A stretch of 32,324 bases of DNA, taken from the IMG/VR virus record IMGVR_UViG_3300033183_000240, positions 1-32,324 of that record; one strand, given 5' to 3'. Shown one piece after another: positions 6,052 to 14,706 of the stretch. The position numbers and the translations under genes are program-made. The notes under the pieces were generated by a model that worked only from the letters and a program-made list of their open reading frames with translations, was not told where the DNA came from and searched no databases. The first letter of the stretch is position 1; every line of letters starts with the position of its first letter. Source of the stretch: a virus.

Positions 6052-7574
6052 TGGCAGTAGGATTAGGAGCGTTATTTAAGAATATCTTGAAACTTGGCGT
6101 CAAGGAAGGCGCCAAGAAAAGTATAGCTAATAAATTGTTTGGTCAACCAGAACCTCAGGGTGATCAACTATTAGATCTTTTAGAAGAAGAAAGAAGACAA
6201 AGGGCCATGGAGTTCCTTGGTGGTGGGGGACCAAACTACTACCAAGATCCTAGGGATGACGCTCCTAACATCATGATACCTGAACCTCTGGTTCAAACTC
6301 CCACAAGTGATATTGTTCCACAACAGACTGTTGTTCCTCAAATTATTGAAGCTCCAAGAGGTGCGGTCAGTCGTAGTGTAGCTGGTATCGTCGAAGAAAT
6401 AGATCGCATTAACTCCAATATTGCAGCAATCACACTGGCAATGGCTAGTAGTGCAGAATTGGAGAAGAAATATCGTGATGAGATGATCAAGGATCGTGAA
6501 GAACTCCTTGCACAGAGAGGAAAGGCAAGATCTCAAAGAAGGGCCACGAGACGTAGATCTCAAGCTAGAGGATTCTTTAGACCAATTAGACGAGCTGCGA
6601 GAAGAGCTGGTGGTGGACTTCGCAACTTAGGAAACGCAGCCCTGATGGGACTGGGTATTGAAACTGCTGCATTTGTTGTTAAAGCCCTTGAGAAATTCAT
6701 GGGTGGTCCAGATGATCCAACTACAGCACCAACTGCAAAAGGTGCTGATGATTTGTTCACTGTTATCTCTGGTGGTGAAGGTGGTATAGATTCTTACAAC
6801 ACTGGAACTGCGGGAAGTCAGGCTGGATACGAGCCACCAAAACCAATTTCTCAAATGACCTTTGGGGACATCATGGATGCCCAGGATGCAGGGTCATTGT
6901 TTGCGGTTGGTAAGTACCAAATCACTCCAGATACCATGAAAGGTTTTGTGAGTGGTATGAACATCAAGAGAACTGATGTTTTCAATGAAGAGAATCAAGA
7001 TAAGTTTAAAGAGTATGTTGTAACTAAGAAGAGACCTAAGGTTGGTCAATACTTGGCTGGTTCTAAGAAGATTAGTAGAGATCAAGCTCTCTTAGAGCTT
7101 GCTGCTGAGTTTGCATCTGTTGGTGTTCCTTATGACATGAAACAGGGTGAATACTCTCGTTATGATCCTAGTTTGGGTGGTCCTGTTCCAAGTAGAAACA
7201 TCAAAGCTGGTGAGAGTTTGTATGTTGGATATGGTGGAAACCGTGCAAGTCCTAACCTTGGACCAGATAGGTTAGGACCACTCCTGGAAAAAGCCAGAGA
7301 GAAGGCAATGAGAGGTGGTGGTAGTAATGGTCCTGTAGAGCCAACAAATAACGGTGGTGGACAACAATCGTCCGCCTCATTTACTCCAATGTCAAGTGAT
7401 ATTGCTATGAGTGGTGGTGGTGTTGGTCCTAGGAGCCCAAATGTAACTGTTATTGATAGAAGAGTTGATGTTGCTCTTCGTGGTAAAGGTGGTGGAGTTG
7501 CTCAATCCACAGAGATCCCAGATCGTGATCCTGGTGGTGGTGGACTTTACGAACAATATATGGAGGTTGCATAA
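6051..7574 (+). CDS. tail protein with lysozyme-like muramidase domain
   Basis: A 507-aa protein in three parts. The N-terminal 150 residues are mixed, with helix-prone segments (LLDLLEEERRQRAMEFL; IVEEIDRINSNIAAITLAMASS). A very basic stretch follows at about residues 155-195 (RRATRRRSQARGFF, RRAARRAGG). From about residue 238 it carries a lysozyme-superfamily domain: SGGEGGIDSYNTG with E243 as the likely catalytic acid, ISQMTFGDIMDAQ, LFAVGKYQITPDTMKGFV, NEENQDKFKEYVV. This is the pattern of phage muramidases that cut peptidoglycan. The rest is Gly-rich linker. Placed between the gp26/51 chaperones and the hub, it likely supplies the tail cell-wall hydrolase that T4 carries inside gp5. It could alternatively be annotated as a tape-measure-type protein. 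Confidence 0.7.
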   Translation: MAVGLGALFKNILKLGVKEGAKKSIANKLFGQPEPQGDQLLDLLEEERRQRAMEFLGGGGPNYYQDPRDDAPNIMIPEPLVQTPTSDIVPQQTVVPQIIEAPRGAVSRSVAGIVEEIDRINSNIAAITLAMASSAELEKKYRDEMIKDREELLAQRGKARSQRRATRRRSQARGFFRPIRRAARRAGGGLRNLGNAALMGLGIETAAFVVKALEKFMGGPDDPTTAPTAKGADDLFTVISGGEGGIDSYNTGTAGSQAGYEPPKPISQMTFGDIMDAQDAGSLFAVGKYQITPDTMKGFVSGMNIKRTDVFNEENQDKFKEYVVTKKRPKVGQYLAGSKKISRDQALLELAAEFASVGVPYDMKQGEYSRYDPSLGGPVPSRNIKAGESLYVGYGGNRASPNLGPDRLGPLLEKAREKAMRGGGSNGPVEPTNNGGGQQSSASFTPMSSDIAMSGGGVGPRSPNVTVIDRRVDVALRGKGGGVAQSTEIPDRDPGGGGLYEQYMEVA

Positions 7575-7577
7575 GAC

Positions 7578-9500
7578 ATGGCTTTTAATCCATTCCACGA
7601 TTTAGATCCAGCAGATAGAGAACGTGCCATTGAACAAATGGGTGGTGCAAACACCACCGACTTGAATATAATCCGTAACAGACTGAGAACAACAACTTCT
7701 CAGGTTAAAGGTATTGTTAATCTACTGAAGAGAAAGAACTCAACAGTCAAACAAGATCTTGATAGAATTAAGTTATTAGATCGTAGACTGAAGAGAGTTA
7801 TTCCAATCATTCCTGGAATGGCTGGAGTTGCTGGTGCTGTCTTTGGTGGTCCTCAACGTGTTCAAGGGCGGCCGCCAGGTGGTGGTTTGCCTCCTCTGGG
7901 TGGATTGCCTGGTGGTATTCCCAGAGGTCCTGGTGGAAGACCAACGGCTCCAACACCTGTACCTGTTACTCCAACAGTCCCTGTACCTGAAAAAGAACGA
8001 GAACGAGAAAGAGAACCAGAAAAAGTTCCTGAACAACCACCAGTAACTATACCTGAAAAAGAACGAGAACGAGAACGAGAACGAGAAAGAGAACCACGAA
8101 GACAACCTCAGTGGGAATGGCCAGAACTTCCACCATTTATTCTTCCACCACTTCGTGATCTCCCTGGATTAGCATATGGTCTTAACAACACAATTGTTGC
8201 TAAAGCTAATGCCCTTTCTGGAAAACTTAACGCTATTGCAAAGGATTTTGGATTTGATTTTAATTTAGATCGTGACAAATTAGCAGCTGAATTTGCAAAG
8301 TTACCTGAACAACTAAAAGCAGAACAAGAGAAACAAGCAAAGGCAGGTTTTCTTCAAAATTTGAAGAATCCAAATTTTCTTATTCAATCCATTGCATTGC
8401 AACAGACATTTGGCAATCTAGGCAGACCTGGACGTGACAAGTTTGGTGATACAGCAATGAAATTAAAGCTTGCTTCTAGATTTGCCAGACTTTCCAGAAC
8501 TGCTAATCTAACTAGAAGAACACCAATCGTCTCAGCACCTGCTGCACGGATGTCGCAACTGTCCGCACCGTATGAAGAAATTGTAAAAGGTCTTAGTTAT
8601 GCAACTAGAGAGGGTCGTCGCATAGGTGGAACTACGGTTCGTAGAAGAGCTCCATTGATGCAAGGATTTGAAACTGGTGGACTTTATAGAAAAGGACCTA
8701 CGATTACACCTGAAGAAAGAGCAATGAGGCAAGCCCTGATGGACATTGTTGATGAAGAAACTCTTAGAATGCTTGATGATCCTAAAAACGTTTATTCGCA
8801 ACTTGCAAGAGCTGATGTAGATAAAATTGTTGCACAAACTTATAAGAGAGCTGACGATATTGCAGAACAAATTTTTGGTATCAAAACAAAACCAGCTAAA
8901 AAGGCTGTTACATCCATGAACGTTTTGAAAAGTCCTAGAAACTTTATGAACTCCTTCATGGAGGGTGATATTGCAATTCCACCAGGATCTGTTGCTGATA
9001 TTCTTGGGTTGAATAATGATGCATTGAGAAAGAGATTTGGTTACTATCTCCTTCAAGCACCTCCAGGCAGAAAAGAGCAGTATTCTAACTTCATTTACAA
9101 GATTTCAAAAGATCTTGGTATCGTACCAGGAAAATCTACAAATCAACTTGATGATAATACTGTAAAATTCTTGATGCGTTTCTTTAGACCTTCTGCAAAT
9201 GCGTCTACTGATATTAGACCTGGAATATTCAAGAAATTACAAGAGGGTAATTTTGTTGAAAAAGACAAATTATTTGGTGAGTTCTTATCTATAGATGATA
9301 TTAAAAATCTAAAAGATCCTGCACAAATCCCTGGAGTTCCTGATCCAAAACTTTTGTCACCAGGAGCTGAAAAAATTTCTGGTCCAAGAAGTTCTGTCAT
9401 GGGTGTACCACTTTCTATGGATATTGCTTCATTAAATAGTCAAATAGATAACACCGACATTGTAATCGTTCTCACAGGTCCTAAACCAGTCGCCGTCTAA
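7578..9500 (+). CDS. 640-aa tail protein with ER-repeat linker (tape-measure candidate)
   Basis: A large protein after the lysozyme gene, starting MAFNPFHDLDPADRERAIEQM. Residues about 30-75 are helical and basic. Residues 85-130 are Gly/Pro-rich. Residues 137-180 hold two copies of a charged tract, PEKEREREREPEK and PEKEREREREREREPRR, separated by VPEQPPVTI. The remainder is mostly helical and Ala/Lys/Arg-rich, with no catalytic motif I recognise. Its position between the assembly chaperones and the gp27-like hub, with a length near T4 gp29 (590 aa), makes a tape-measure or hub role plausible, but I see no direct sequence match to gp29. Its stop overlaps the next ATG (TAATG). Confidence 0.7.
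   Translation: MAFNPFHDLDPADRERAIEQMGGANTTDLNIIRNRLRTTTSQVKGIVNLLKRKNSTVKQDLDRIKLLDRRLKRVIPIIPGMAGVAGAVFGGPQRVQGRPPGGGLPPLGGLPGGIPRGPGGRPTAPTPVPVTPTVPVPEKEREREREPEKVPEQPPVTIPEKEREREREREREPRRQPQWEWPELPPFILPPLRDLPGLAYGLNNTIVAKANALSGKLNAIAKDFGFDFNLDRDKLAAEFAKLPEQLKAEQEKQAKAGFLQNLKNPNFLIQSIALQQTFGNLGRPGRDKFGDTAMKLKLASRFARLSRTANLTRRTPIVSAPAARMSQLSAPYEEIVKGLSYATREGRRIGGTTVRRRAPLMQGFETGGLYRKGPTITPEERAMRQALMDIVDEETLRMLDDPKNVYSQLARADVDKIVAQTYKRADDIAEQIFGIKTKPAKKAVTSMNVLKSPRNFMNSFMEGDIAIPPGSVADILGLNNDALRKRFGYYLLQAPPGRKEQYSNFIYKISKDLGIVPGKSTNQLDDNTVKFLMRFFRPSANASTDIRPGIFKKLQEGNFVEKDKLFGEFLSIDDIKNLKDPAQIPGVPDPKLLSPGAEKISGPRSSVMGVPLSMDIASLNSQIDNTDIVIVLTGPKPVAV
7982..8096 (+). repeat. in-frame GAACGA hexamer repeats (Glu-Arg tract)
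   Basis: Two tracts beginning CCTGAAAAAGAACGAGAACG carry runs of GA(A/G)CGA/GAAAGA units that encode alternating Glu and Arg. The second tract is two units longer than the first, a sign of slippage or unequal exchange in steps of six bases that keep the frame. Confidence 0.8.
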
Positions 9501-10798
9501 TGTCATACATCAAGGATATTCGTTTCAATACTTTTAGACTTATCGATCTGGAAGGTAATCCAGCTGACATTGGCGGAGAGATCAATGCAATTTTGAATTT
9601 TGACTATTATGAAAGTATCTTCCAACCAAACATAAACGTCACTGCTGTTCTTGCAGGTACAGATCAAATTCTTGCATCCAGAAAGTTCAAAGGCACTGAA
9701 ACAATGTCCTTTGAAATTGCACACCCAACTGGAACTTTGTCTTTTGATGATCTCACCGTATCATCAACACAACAAAACGATAACAGTTCCACTTCTACTC
9801 TTTATACTATTCTTGCAACTAATCCAGACGCATATAAGAACTATTCAAACAAACTCACACAGAGGTATGATCCAAAGGCTCCAATCAGTACACATGTCAA
9901 TAGTATTCTAAACACACTTGGAACGACCAGACCTGTATATATTGAACAGACTGCCAACTCTCACGGTTTTTATGGTAATCATTGGACACCTTATAAAGCC
10001 CTGTATTGGTTAGCAAAGAGATCTGCATCTGGAACTGGTAGTGATGATGGTTCTGGAACATCTAGAGTTGGATTTACATTCTATGAAACTGCTGATGGGT
10101 ATAGATTTGAGAGTATTGATACTATCGCATCAGAAGCAAAAACTAACGTAATTGAATTTTTCAGACAAAGTGATGTTGTTGATGAGAACGAGGATTTCAA
10201 CATATACAACATGAGATTCGAAAAAGATCAGAATATACTTGACCAAATGGCGAAAGGTATGTATAGTGATAGTGCCAAATATTTTAACGTTCACAGTTTA
10301 GCTCAAGGTTTCAAAGTACCTGGTCAAGAACTGAGTTATGCTAACAAAGTTTTCTCTGGTCAATCACATTTTGGTAGTGAAGGCATTGCCAACTACTCTT
10401 TTAATGATTCGATGAACTTTGATAGTGTTCAGTTTTTTGTTGATGGAACGATGAAAACCGATGGTCAAATGGAGTATAATGCTGCAGGAGACGGAGAAGA
10501 CAACATTCACAAAACCAAAGCTCAATCAAGAATGAGATATGCATCGATCATGTCTAGATCATTGAGAGCAACGGTTCCACTTAACTTCAGACTCAAAGCT
10601 GGCCGTGCCATCGACATCTCACTAATTCAAAGTGGAGTTGGTGAATCAAAACACCAAAGTGGTGTCTACATCATCAAAGATTTAAGACACAATATTGAAA
10701 TGACTGAAGACGGTATTAAAGGATTCACTCATCTCAGACTTCTAAGTGACTCCTATGGTGTTGATAGTGATGTCACAACAAACAATTTTCTTGAGTAA
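9500..10798 (+). CDS. baseplate hub protein, gp27-like
   Basis: A 432-aa protein starting MSYIKDIRFNTFRLIDLEG. The order beta-rich N-terminus (INAILNFDYYESIFQPNINVTAVLAG), middle domain (YKALYWLAKRSA, VGFTFYETADGYRFESID) and beta-barrel-like C-terminus (VPLNFRLKAGRAIDISLI, GVYIIKDLRHNIE) fits the T4 gp27 hub, which has two barrel domains and forms the trimer on which gp5 sits. The size is near T4 gp27 (391 aa), and the gene lies upstream of gp5, separated only by cp12. The pattern of a phage-tail hub (gpD/gp27 class) is clear, but sequence identity with T4 gp27 appears low. Confidence 0.75.
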   Translation: MSYIKDIRFNTFRLIDLEGNPADIGGEINAILNFDYYESIFQPNINVTAVLAGTDQILASRKFKGTETMSFEIAHPTGTLSFDDLTVSSTQQNDNSSTSTLYTILATNPDAYKNYSNKLTQRYDPKAPISTHVNSILNTLGTTRPVYIEQTANSHGFYGNHWTPYKALYWLAKRSASGTGSDDGSGTSRVGFTFYETADGYRFESIDTIASEAKTNVIEFFRQSDVVDENEDFNIYNMRFEKDQNILDQMAKGMYSDSAKYFNVHSLAQGFKVPGQELSYANKVFSGQSHFGSEGIANYSFNDSMNFDSVQFFVDGTMKTDGQMEYNAAGDGEDNIHKTKAQSRMRYASIMSRSLRATVPLNFRLKAGRAIDISLIQSGVGESKHQSGVYIIKDLRHNIEMTEDGIKGFTHLRLLSDSYGVDSDVTTNNFLE

Positions 10799-10802
10799 AT
10801 AG
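10795..10802 (+). promoter_or_regulatory. possible late promoter box for cp12
   Basis: GTAAATAG overlaps the stop codon of the gp27-like gene and lies 19 nt before the cp12 ATG. It is a weaker match to the CTAAATA box used elsewhere in the window. Confidence 0.35.
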
Positions 10803-10821
10803 TTCAATACGAAACAAAGCT

Positions 10822-11034
10822 ATGGAAAACATCGACCAACACATTAAAAAAGACGAAGAACTTCTGAGTGATCCCACTATTTCGCCACAGTCGCGCCGTC
10901 ATACTGAAGAAGAGTTGGAAGCACTGAAAGCATATAAAGAAAACCACCCTGGTGAGTCACACGATCCCACTCCACTTGAGTTGTATTGTGACACTCATCC
11001 CGATGCTTCTGAGTGTAGGGTCTACGACGACTGA
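10822..11034 (+). CDS. cp12: CP12-like Calvin cycle regulator (auxiliary metabolic gene)
   Basis: A 70-aa protein whose C-terminus carries the CP12 signature: LELYC(56)-DTHPDASE-C(65)RVYDD, a Cys-X8-Cys pair followed by the acidic end that enters the GAPDH active site. The preceding helix (TEEELEALKAYKENHPG) also fits the CP12 core. The N-terminal Cys pair of plant-type CP12 is absent. CP12 binds GAPDH and phosphoribulokinase and shuts the Calvin cycle down. In cyanophages it is known as a gene that redirects host carbon flow towards the pentose phosphate pathway and nucleotide synthesis. It sits between the hub genes gp27-like and gp5, with (A)TAAATA boxes on both sides, so late expression is possible. 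Confidence 0.87.
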   Translation: MENIDQHIKKDEELLSDPTISPQSRRHTEEELEALKAYKENHPGESHDPTPLELYCDTHPDASECRVYDD

Positions 11035-11040
11035 TAAATA
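11033..11040 (+). promoter_or_regulatory. late promoter box for gp5
   Basis: GATAAATA, overlapping the cp12 stop codon and followed by an A-run, lies 20 nt before the gp5 ATG. It is one of the best matches in the window to the T4-type late consensus TATAAATA. Confidence 0.6.
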
Positions 11041-11060
11041 AAAAAAACTTTGTCTGATAG

Positions 11061-13181
11061 ATGGTAGATCTACTTGAAGGCTCATCAAACTTTGGATCTG
11101 AGGTTAAATGGTGGATCGGGGTAGTTGCGCCTCGATCTGCCTGGGCTGATGGTGGAAACTATGATAACGACAAAGACTACGGTAATAAACAAAACAAGGG
11201 TGAAGTAGAGGGAATATACTACAACCGCGTAAAGGTCAGAGTGGTTGGGTATCATGACCAGATTGCTAACCCATATGATCTGCCTTGGGCTAACATCATG
11301 GCATCACCCATGATGGCAGCTGGTTATGGTGGTCTAGAACAAAACCATATGTTGCGTGGTGGTGAAAGTGTCTTTGGTTTCTGGGCTGACGGTGAGGATG
11401 AACAGAAACCAGTAATCATGGGTGTCTTTTATAGACACGTTACCGCTGAAGATGCTGGTCCACCACCACAAGGAAAACAGGCTCCATTAAAGAACGGAAA
11501 CGCACAACAAAATCCTGATGGTACTTTTACACCAAAAGGAACAACGGAAATTGTAACTGGTCGAAAGATTTCTATTAACCAGAGAGGAACTGTAAGACTG
11601 GTTCTTAACCAGAAGAGTGCTGAGAAAAAAGAAGAATCTGTATCTCAAGCTGCAGAAATTTCTGATGATCAGTTAGATGTTGGTGCATCGAAACCAACGT
11701 GTAAAAGAGACAATGCGATCGGTGAAATTACTTATCTTCTTGGTGAGTTCTCAAAGATTCTTATCACTGCACAAAATTATGCAAACTTCTATGTAAATGG
11801 GATTACTGGAGTTCTTCAGAATCTTCAGGGCGAGATTAATCTTATCGCTTCTAAGATTGCAAAGATCATGACAGGTCTTTTCAATGGTGTTCGTGATTGG
11901 ATCTTTGCTGAGATTGGAAAAAGAATTTCTAACTTTATCAACAGTGTTCTTCCAGAAGAAGTCAAACCTATTTTTGGTTTGAGTTTGAAAGAGATCATGG
12001 ATACAATCTATTGTATCTTTGAGAATCTAATCAAGTCTCTGTTGAAGACAGTTAGTGATTTCTTAGCTGCATTAGTTGGTAAGATGGTTAATGCACCAAT
12101 CTGTGCCGCAGAACAGTTCGTTGGTGGTCTTTTAAATCAACTCAGTCAAGGTATTAGTGATGCAATTTCACCAATTCTGAATAGTTTGAGTGGTAGTCTT
12201 GGTGGTGCTCTTGGAAAGGTAAATGAGATCATCGATAAGGCTTTAAATTTTGTTGGTCTTATCTACAACTTCATTGGTTGTGATGAGTTCAAGTGCCCAC
12301 AACCATCTAGATGGGATAACAGACTTGGACCATCTCAATCAGAACGTGACAATGCAAACAAAATCTTCAAGAGTATTTCACTTCTCAATATTCCTACCGC
12401 GTTTGATGAAAATGGAAATCCAAAACAGACTCTTGGTGGTTTCTTAGATGAGGCTGGTGAAAATACCAGTAGTATCTTTAATCTGACACCAGGACAACAA
12501 CAGAGTGCTGCTGAGGTTGCATCTCTGGTTGGTGGTTGCGAAACTCGCGTCCTGCGTTGTGGTCCACCAACGATTCAAATCTTTGGTGGAGATGGTATTG
12601 GTGGATTTGCAAATGCTGTTGTTAGTAACCTTGGAGACATCATTGGTGCTGATGTAATTGAGAGAGGAATTGGATATTCACCAGAACGACCACCATATGT
12701 CACGTTCAAAGATGCTTGTGGAAATGGAGCTGGTGCAAGAGGTCGTGCAATCATTGGTGCTGATGGTGGTATTGATCGTATTGTGATTGATTATGGTGGA
12801 TATGGTTATCTTAATAATTTTGGCGATGTGATCACAACCGAAGGAACTATTCCTGGAACTCCTGTAGAAGGTGACGAATTGGTTGGTCAAATTGACGAAG
12901 TTATTGTCACAAACCCAGGAAACAGTTATAATCCTGGAGATATTATTACTGTTGGTAATGGTGCTGTTTTAGAACCAGTTGTTCAGGATGGATATGTTCT
13001 TGAAGTGAAGGTTCTTAATCCTGGACTTGGATTTACTGAACTCCCAGATATTGAAATAAATAGTGAAACTGGAGTTGGTGCAGCCTTTAGACCAGTTCTC
13101 AAGTTCACTAGAGTTGACGAACTTTCTCAACCACTTGACCCAGGTAAAGTTGTACAAGTCATTAACTGCGTATCAAGATAA
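11061..13181 (+). CDS. gp5: gp5 baseplate hub OB-fold protein, no lysozyme domain
   Basis: A 706-aa protein. Residues 12-130 form the gp5-type OB domain: EVKWWIGVVAPRSAW, YYNRVKVRVVGYHDQ, LPWANIMASPMM, MLRGGESVFGFWADGEDEQKPVIMGVFYR. Residues about 210-415 are an unusual hydrophobic helical region (ITGVLQNLQGEINLIASKI, SLLKTVSDFLAALVGKMV) with Cys residues. The C-terminal 200 residues hold at least three repeats of the type G-x-G-Y/S-x-x-P-x-V/I (ERGIGYSPERPPYVTF, VTNPGNSYNPGDIITV, VLNPGLGFTELPDIEI). The T4 tail lysozyme between OB fold and needle is missing; a lysozyme is found instead in the gene at 6051. The stop overlaps the next ATG, whose product looks like the needle. Confidence 0.85.
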   Translation: MVDLLEGSSNFGSEVKWWIGVVAPRSAWADGGNYDNDKDYGNKQNKGEVEGIYYNRVKVRVVGYHDQIANPYDLPWANIMASPMMAAGYGGLEQNHMLRGGESVFGFWADGEDEQKPVIMGVFYRHVTAEDAGPPPQGKQAPLKNGNAQQNPDGTFTPKGTTEIVTGRKISINQRGTVRLVLNQKSAEKKEESVSQAAEISDDQLDVGASKPTCKRDNAIGEITYLLGEFSKILITAQNYANFYVNGITGVLQNLQGEINLIASKIAKIMTGLFNGVRDWIFAEIGKRISNFINSVLPEEVKPIFGLSLKEIMDTIYCIFENLIKSLLKTVSDFLAALVGKMVNAPICAAEQFVGGLLNQLSQGISDAISPILNSLSGSLGGALGKVNEIIDKALNFVGLIYNFIGCDEFKCPQPSRWDNRLGPSQSERDNANKIFKSISLLNIPTAFDENGNPKQTLGGFLDEAGENTSSIFNLTPGQQQSAAEVASLVGGCETRVLRCGPPTIQIFGGDGIGGFANAVVSNLGDIIGADVIERGIGYSPERPPYVTFKDACGNGAGARGRAIIGADGGIDRIVIDYGGYGYLNNFGDVITTEGTIPGTPVEGDELVGQIDEVIVTNPGNSYNPGDIITVGNGAVLEPVVQDGYVLEVKVLNPGLGFTELPDIEINSETGVGAAFRPVLKFTRVDELSQPLDPGKVVQVINCVSR

Positions 13182-13771
13182 TGGGAAAAATTAAAGACGA
13201 TCTAGATTTTGAAAATAAAAAGAATTATAGAATTGATGGTGGTCAAGATACTCCATATGGTCGTTTAAGTTATAGAGTCCTTACTAAGAATGGTAATAGT
13301 CTTGGATTCTATGATAACGGTGAGAGTGGAGAGGACATTCAAGAAACCACAAGTGGTAAGTCTGTAGAGGCTGTTGGTAATAAAATCAAAAAGTCTAAGA
13401 CTGCACTGGAAGATCCTCTTGTTCCTGCGAAAGTTATCAACGCAAAACACGGTGATATTGTTCTCAATGCAGAAGATGGAAACATCATTCTGAAAGCCGA
13501 CAACATCTTGATTGAAGCTGATGGTACTCGTGATGATGGTGACGGTGATATTCTGATCAAGGCTAATAAAGGTATTCGTGTTGATGCACCTGATGTTAGA
13601 CTTGATGCTGGTCAACTAAGAATGATGGCTAAAAAAGATTTCACCTTGGTTGGAAAGGCTTATGGTGAGGTCATTGCTGGTTTTCTTACGGTTGGATCTG
13701 CTGCAGATTTTGGTGGATCAAGTCTCTTAAATAAAATTACCTCTATCGCAAGAAACTTCTTAGGTTTTTAA
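13181..13771 (+). CDS. beta-helix needle-like protein of the cell-puncturing device
   Basis: A 196-aa protein. Residues about 88-165 show short repeats of alternating hydrophobic and Ala/Asp positions: KHGDIVLNAEDGNIILKA, NILIEADG, GDILIKANKGIRVDAPD, VRLDAGQLRMMAKKDFTLV. This resembles the V-x-L-x-A pattern that builds the triple-stranded beta-helix of the T4 gp5 C-terminus. The N-terminal 80 residues are polar, with YGRLSYRVLTKNGNSLGFYDNG. It overlaps gp5 by one base. I infer that it forms the spike beneath the gp5 OB trimer as a separate chain. It could also be another baseplate plug. Confidence 0.65.
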   Translation: MGKIKDDLDFENKKNYRIDGGQDTPYGRLSYRVLTKNGNSLGFYDNGESGEDIQETTSGKSVEAVGNKIKKSKTALEDPLVPAKVINAKHGDIVLNAEDGNIILKADNILIEADGTRDDGDGDILIKANKGIRVDAPDVRLDAGQLRMMAKKDFTLVGKAYGEVIAGFLTVGSAADFGGSSLLNKITSIARNFLGF

Positions 13772-13773
13772 TA

Positions 13774-14706
13774 ATGGCATTTTACCCTTCTATTCATGGT
13801 AGCCGAATGGTTCTCGGTGGTGAAGCGCCAGCGGGAATCACGAAGGTACAAACTAAACCTTATGATGGATCACTTCTTGGTGGTTTGTCTATTCTGAATG
13901 GACCTGTTCAGATTGGTGTTGCACCTCTTGCTGTTCCTCCACTTGGAACAGTTTTCATTGGACCTAATCCACCAACTTCAGGACCAACATCTCTTGCAGG
14001 GTTGCATGTTTTACATCCAGTCCTCGGTATCAACATTTATTCACCGATTGCGTTACAACATTTCGGAATCCTGAATGGATTTGGTATTACAAACAAGTTT
14101 GCTCCTGTTTTTCACTACAGAACTACAACTCTTCTTGATGTTCTTCTCAAGCTTGGAAAGAGTGTAGAGACGGGTGGAACAATTAAAGCAGAACCAAGTA
14201 TCAATGAGTCAACGCCAAGTAGACAGACAGCTGGTAACTGGACTCATGCTGGTAATATCACTGCAACCAACTTTACGGGAAATATCAATGTTCAGTCCTG
14301 GAAAGGATTTGACATCAAACATCCTAAAAAACCAAATAGACGTATCCGTCACATTTGCGTAGAAGGTCCAGAAGCTGCAATCTACATCAGAGGAACTCTG
14401 AAGGGATCTAATGTTATTGAACTTCCAGACTATTGGGATGGATTAGTTGATATTGAATCAATCTCTGTTCATCTGACTCCTATTGGTTCTTATCAAGAGT
14501 TATACGTTGATAAGATTGAGTGGGGTAAGAAAGTCATCGTCAAGAACAATCAAGGATCTGCAATCAACTGTTACTACAGAGTTGAAGCTGCTAGAATTGA
14601 TGGTGAACCACTGATTGTTGAATATGATGGAGAAACACCTGCTGACTATCCTGGAGATCCAACACAATATTCTATCTCTGGTCATGATTATGGGAGGAAA
14701 GACTGA
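13774..14706 (+). CDS. virion protein with fibre-type EGPE domain
   Basis: A 310-aa protein. Residues 1-125 are Gly/Pro/Leu-rich (GEAPAGITKVQ; GPVQIGVAPLAVPPLGTVF). A linker (TPSRQTAGNWTHAGNITATN) of the kind seen in fibre proteins follows. Residues about 185-295 form a recognisable fibre-associated domain: KGFDIKHPKKPNRRIRH, CVEGPEAAIYIRG, VIELPDYWDGLVD, SVHLTPIGSYQELYV. Similar EGPE/LPDYW domains occur at the ends of phage and cyanobacterial fibre-like proteins; I know no proven function. It is co-transcribed with the hub genes and overlaps the next ATG by one base. Confidence 0.65.
   Translation: MAFYPSIHGSRMVLGGEAPAGITKVQTKPYDGSLLGGLSILNGPVQIGVAPLAVPPLGTVFIGPNPPTSGPTSLAGLHVLHPVLGINIYSPIALQHFGILNGFGITNKFAPVFHYRTTTLLDVLLKLGKSVETGGTIKAEPSINESTPSRQTAGNWTHAGNITATNFTGNINVQSWKGFDIKHPKKPNRRIRHICVEGPEAAIYIRGTLKGSNVIELPDYWDGLVDIESISVHLTPIGSYQELYVDKIEWGKKVIVKNNQGSAINCYYRVEAARIDGEPLIVEYDGETPADYPGDPTQYSISGHDYGRKD

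Noticed and set aside
7776-8105. 109-aa minus-strand ORF rich in Ser and Phe
   Set aside because: It is the antisense of the GAACGA repeat in the tail gene and has no start signals or family features.
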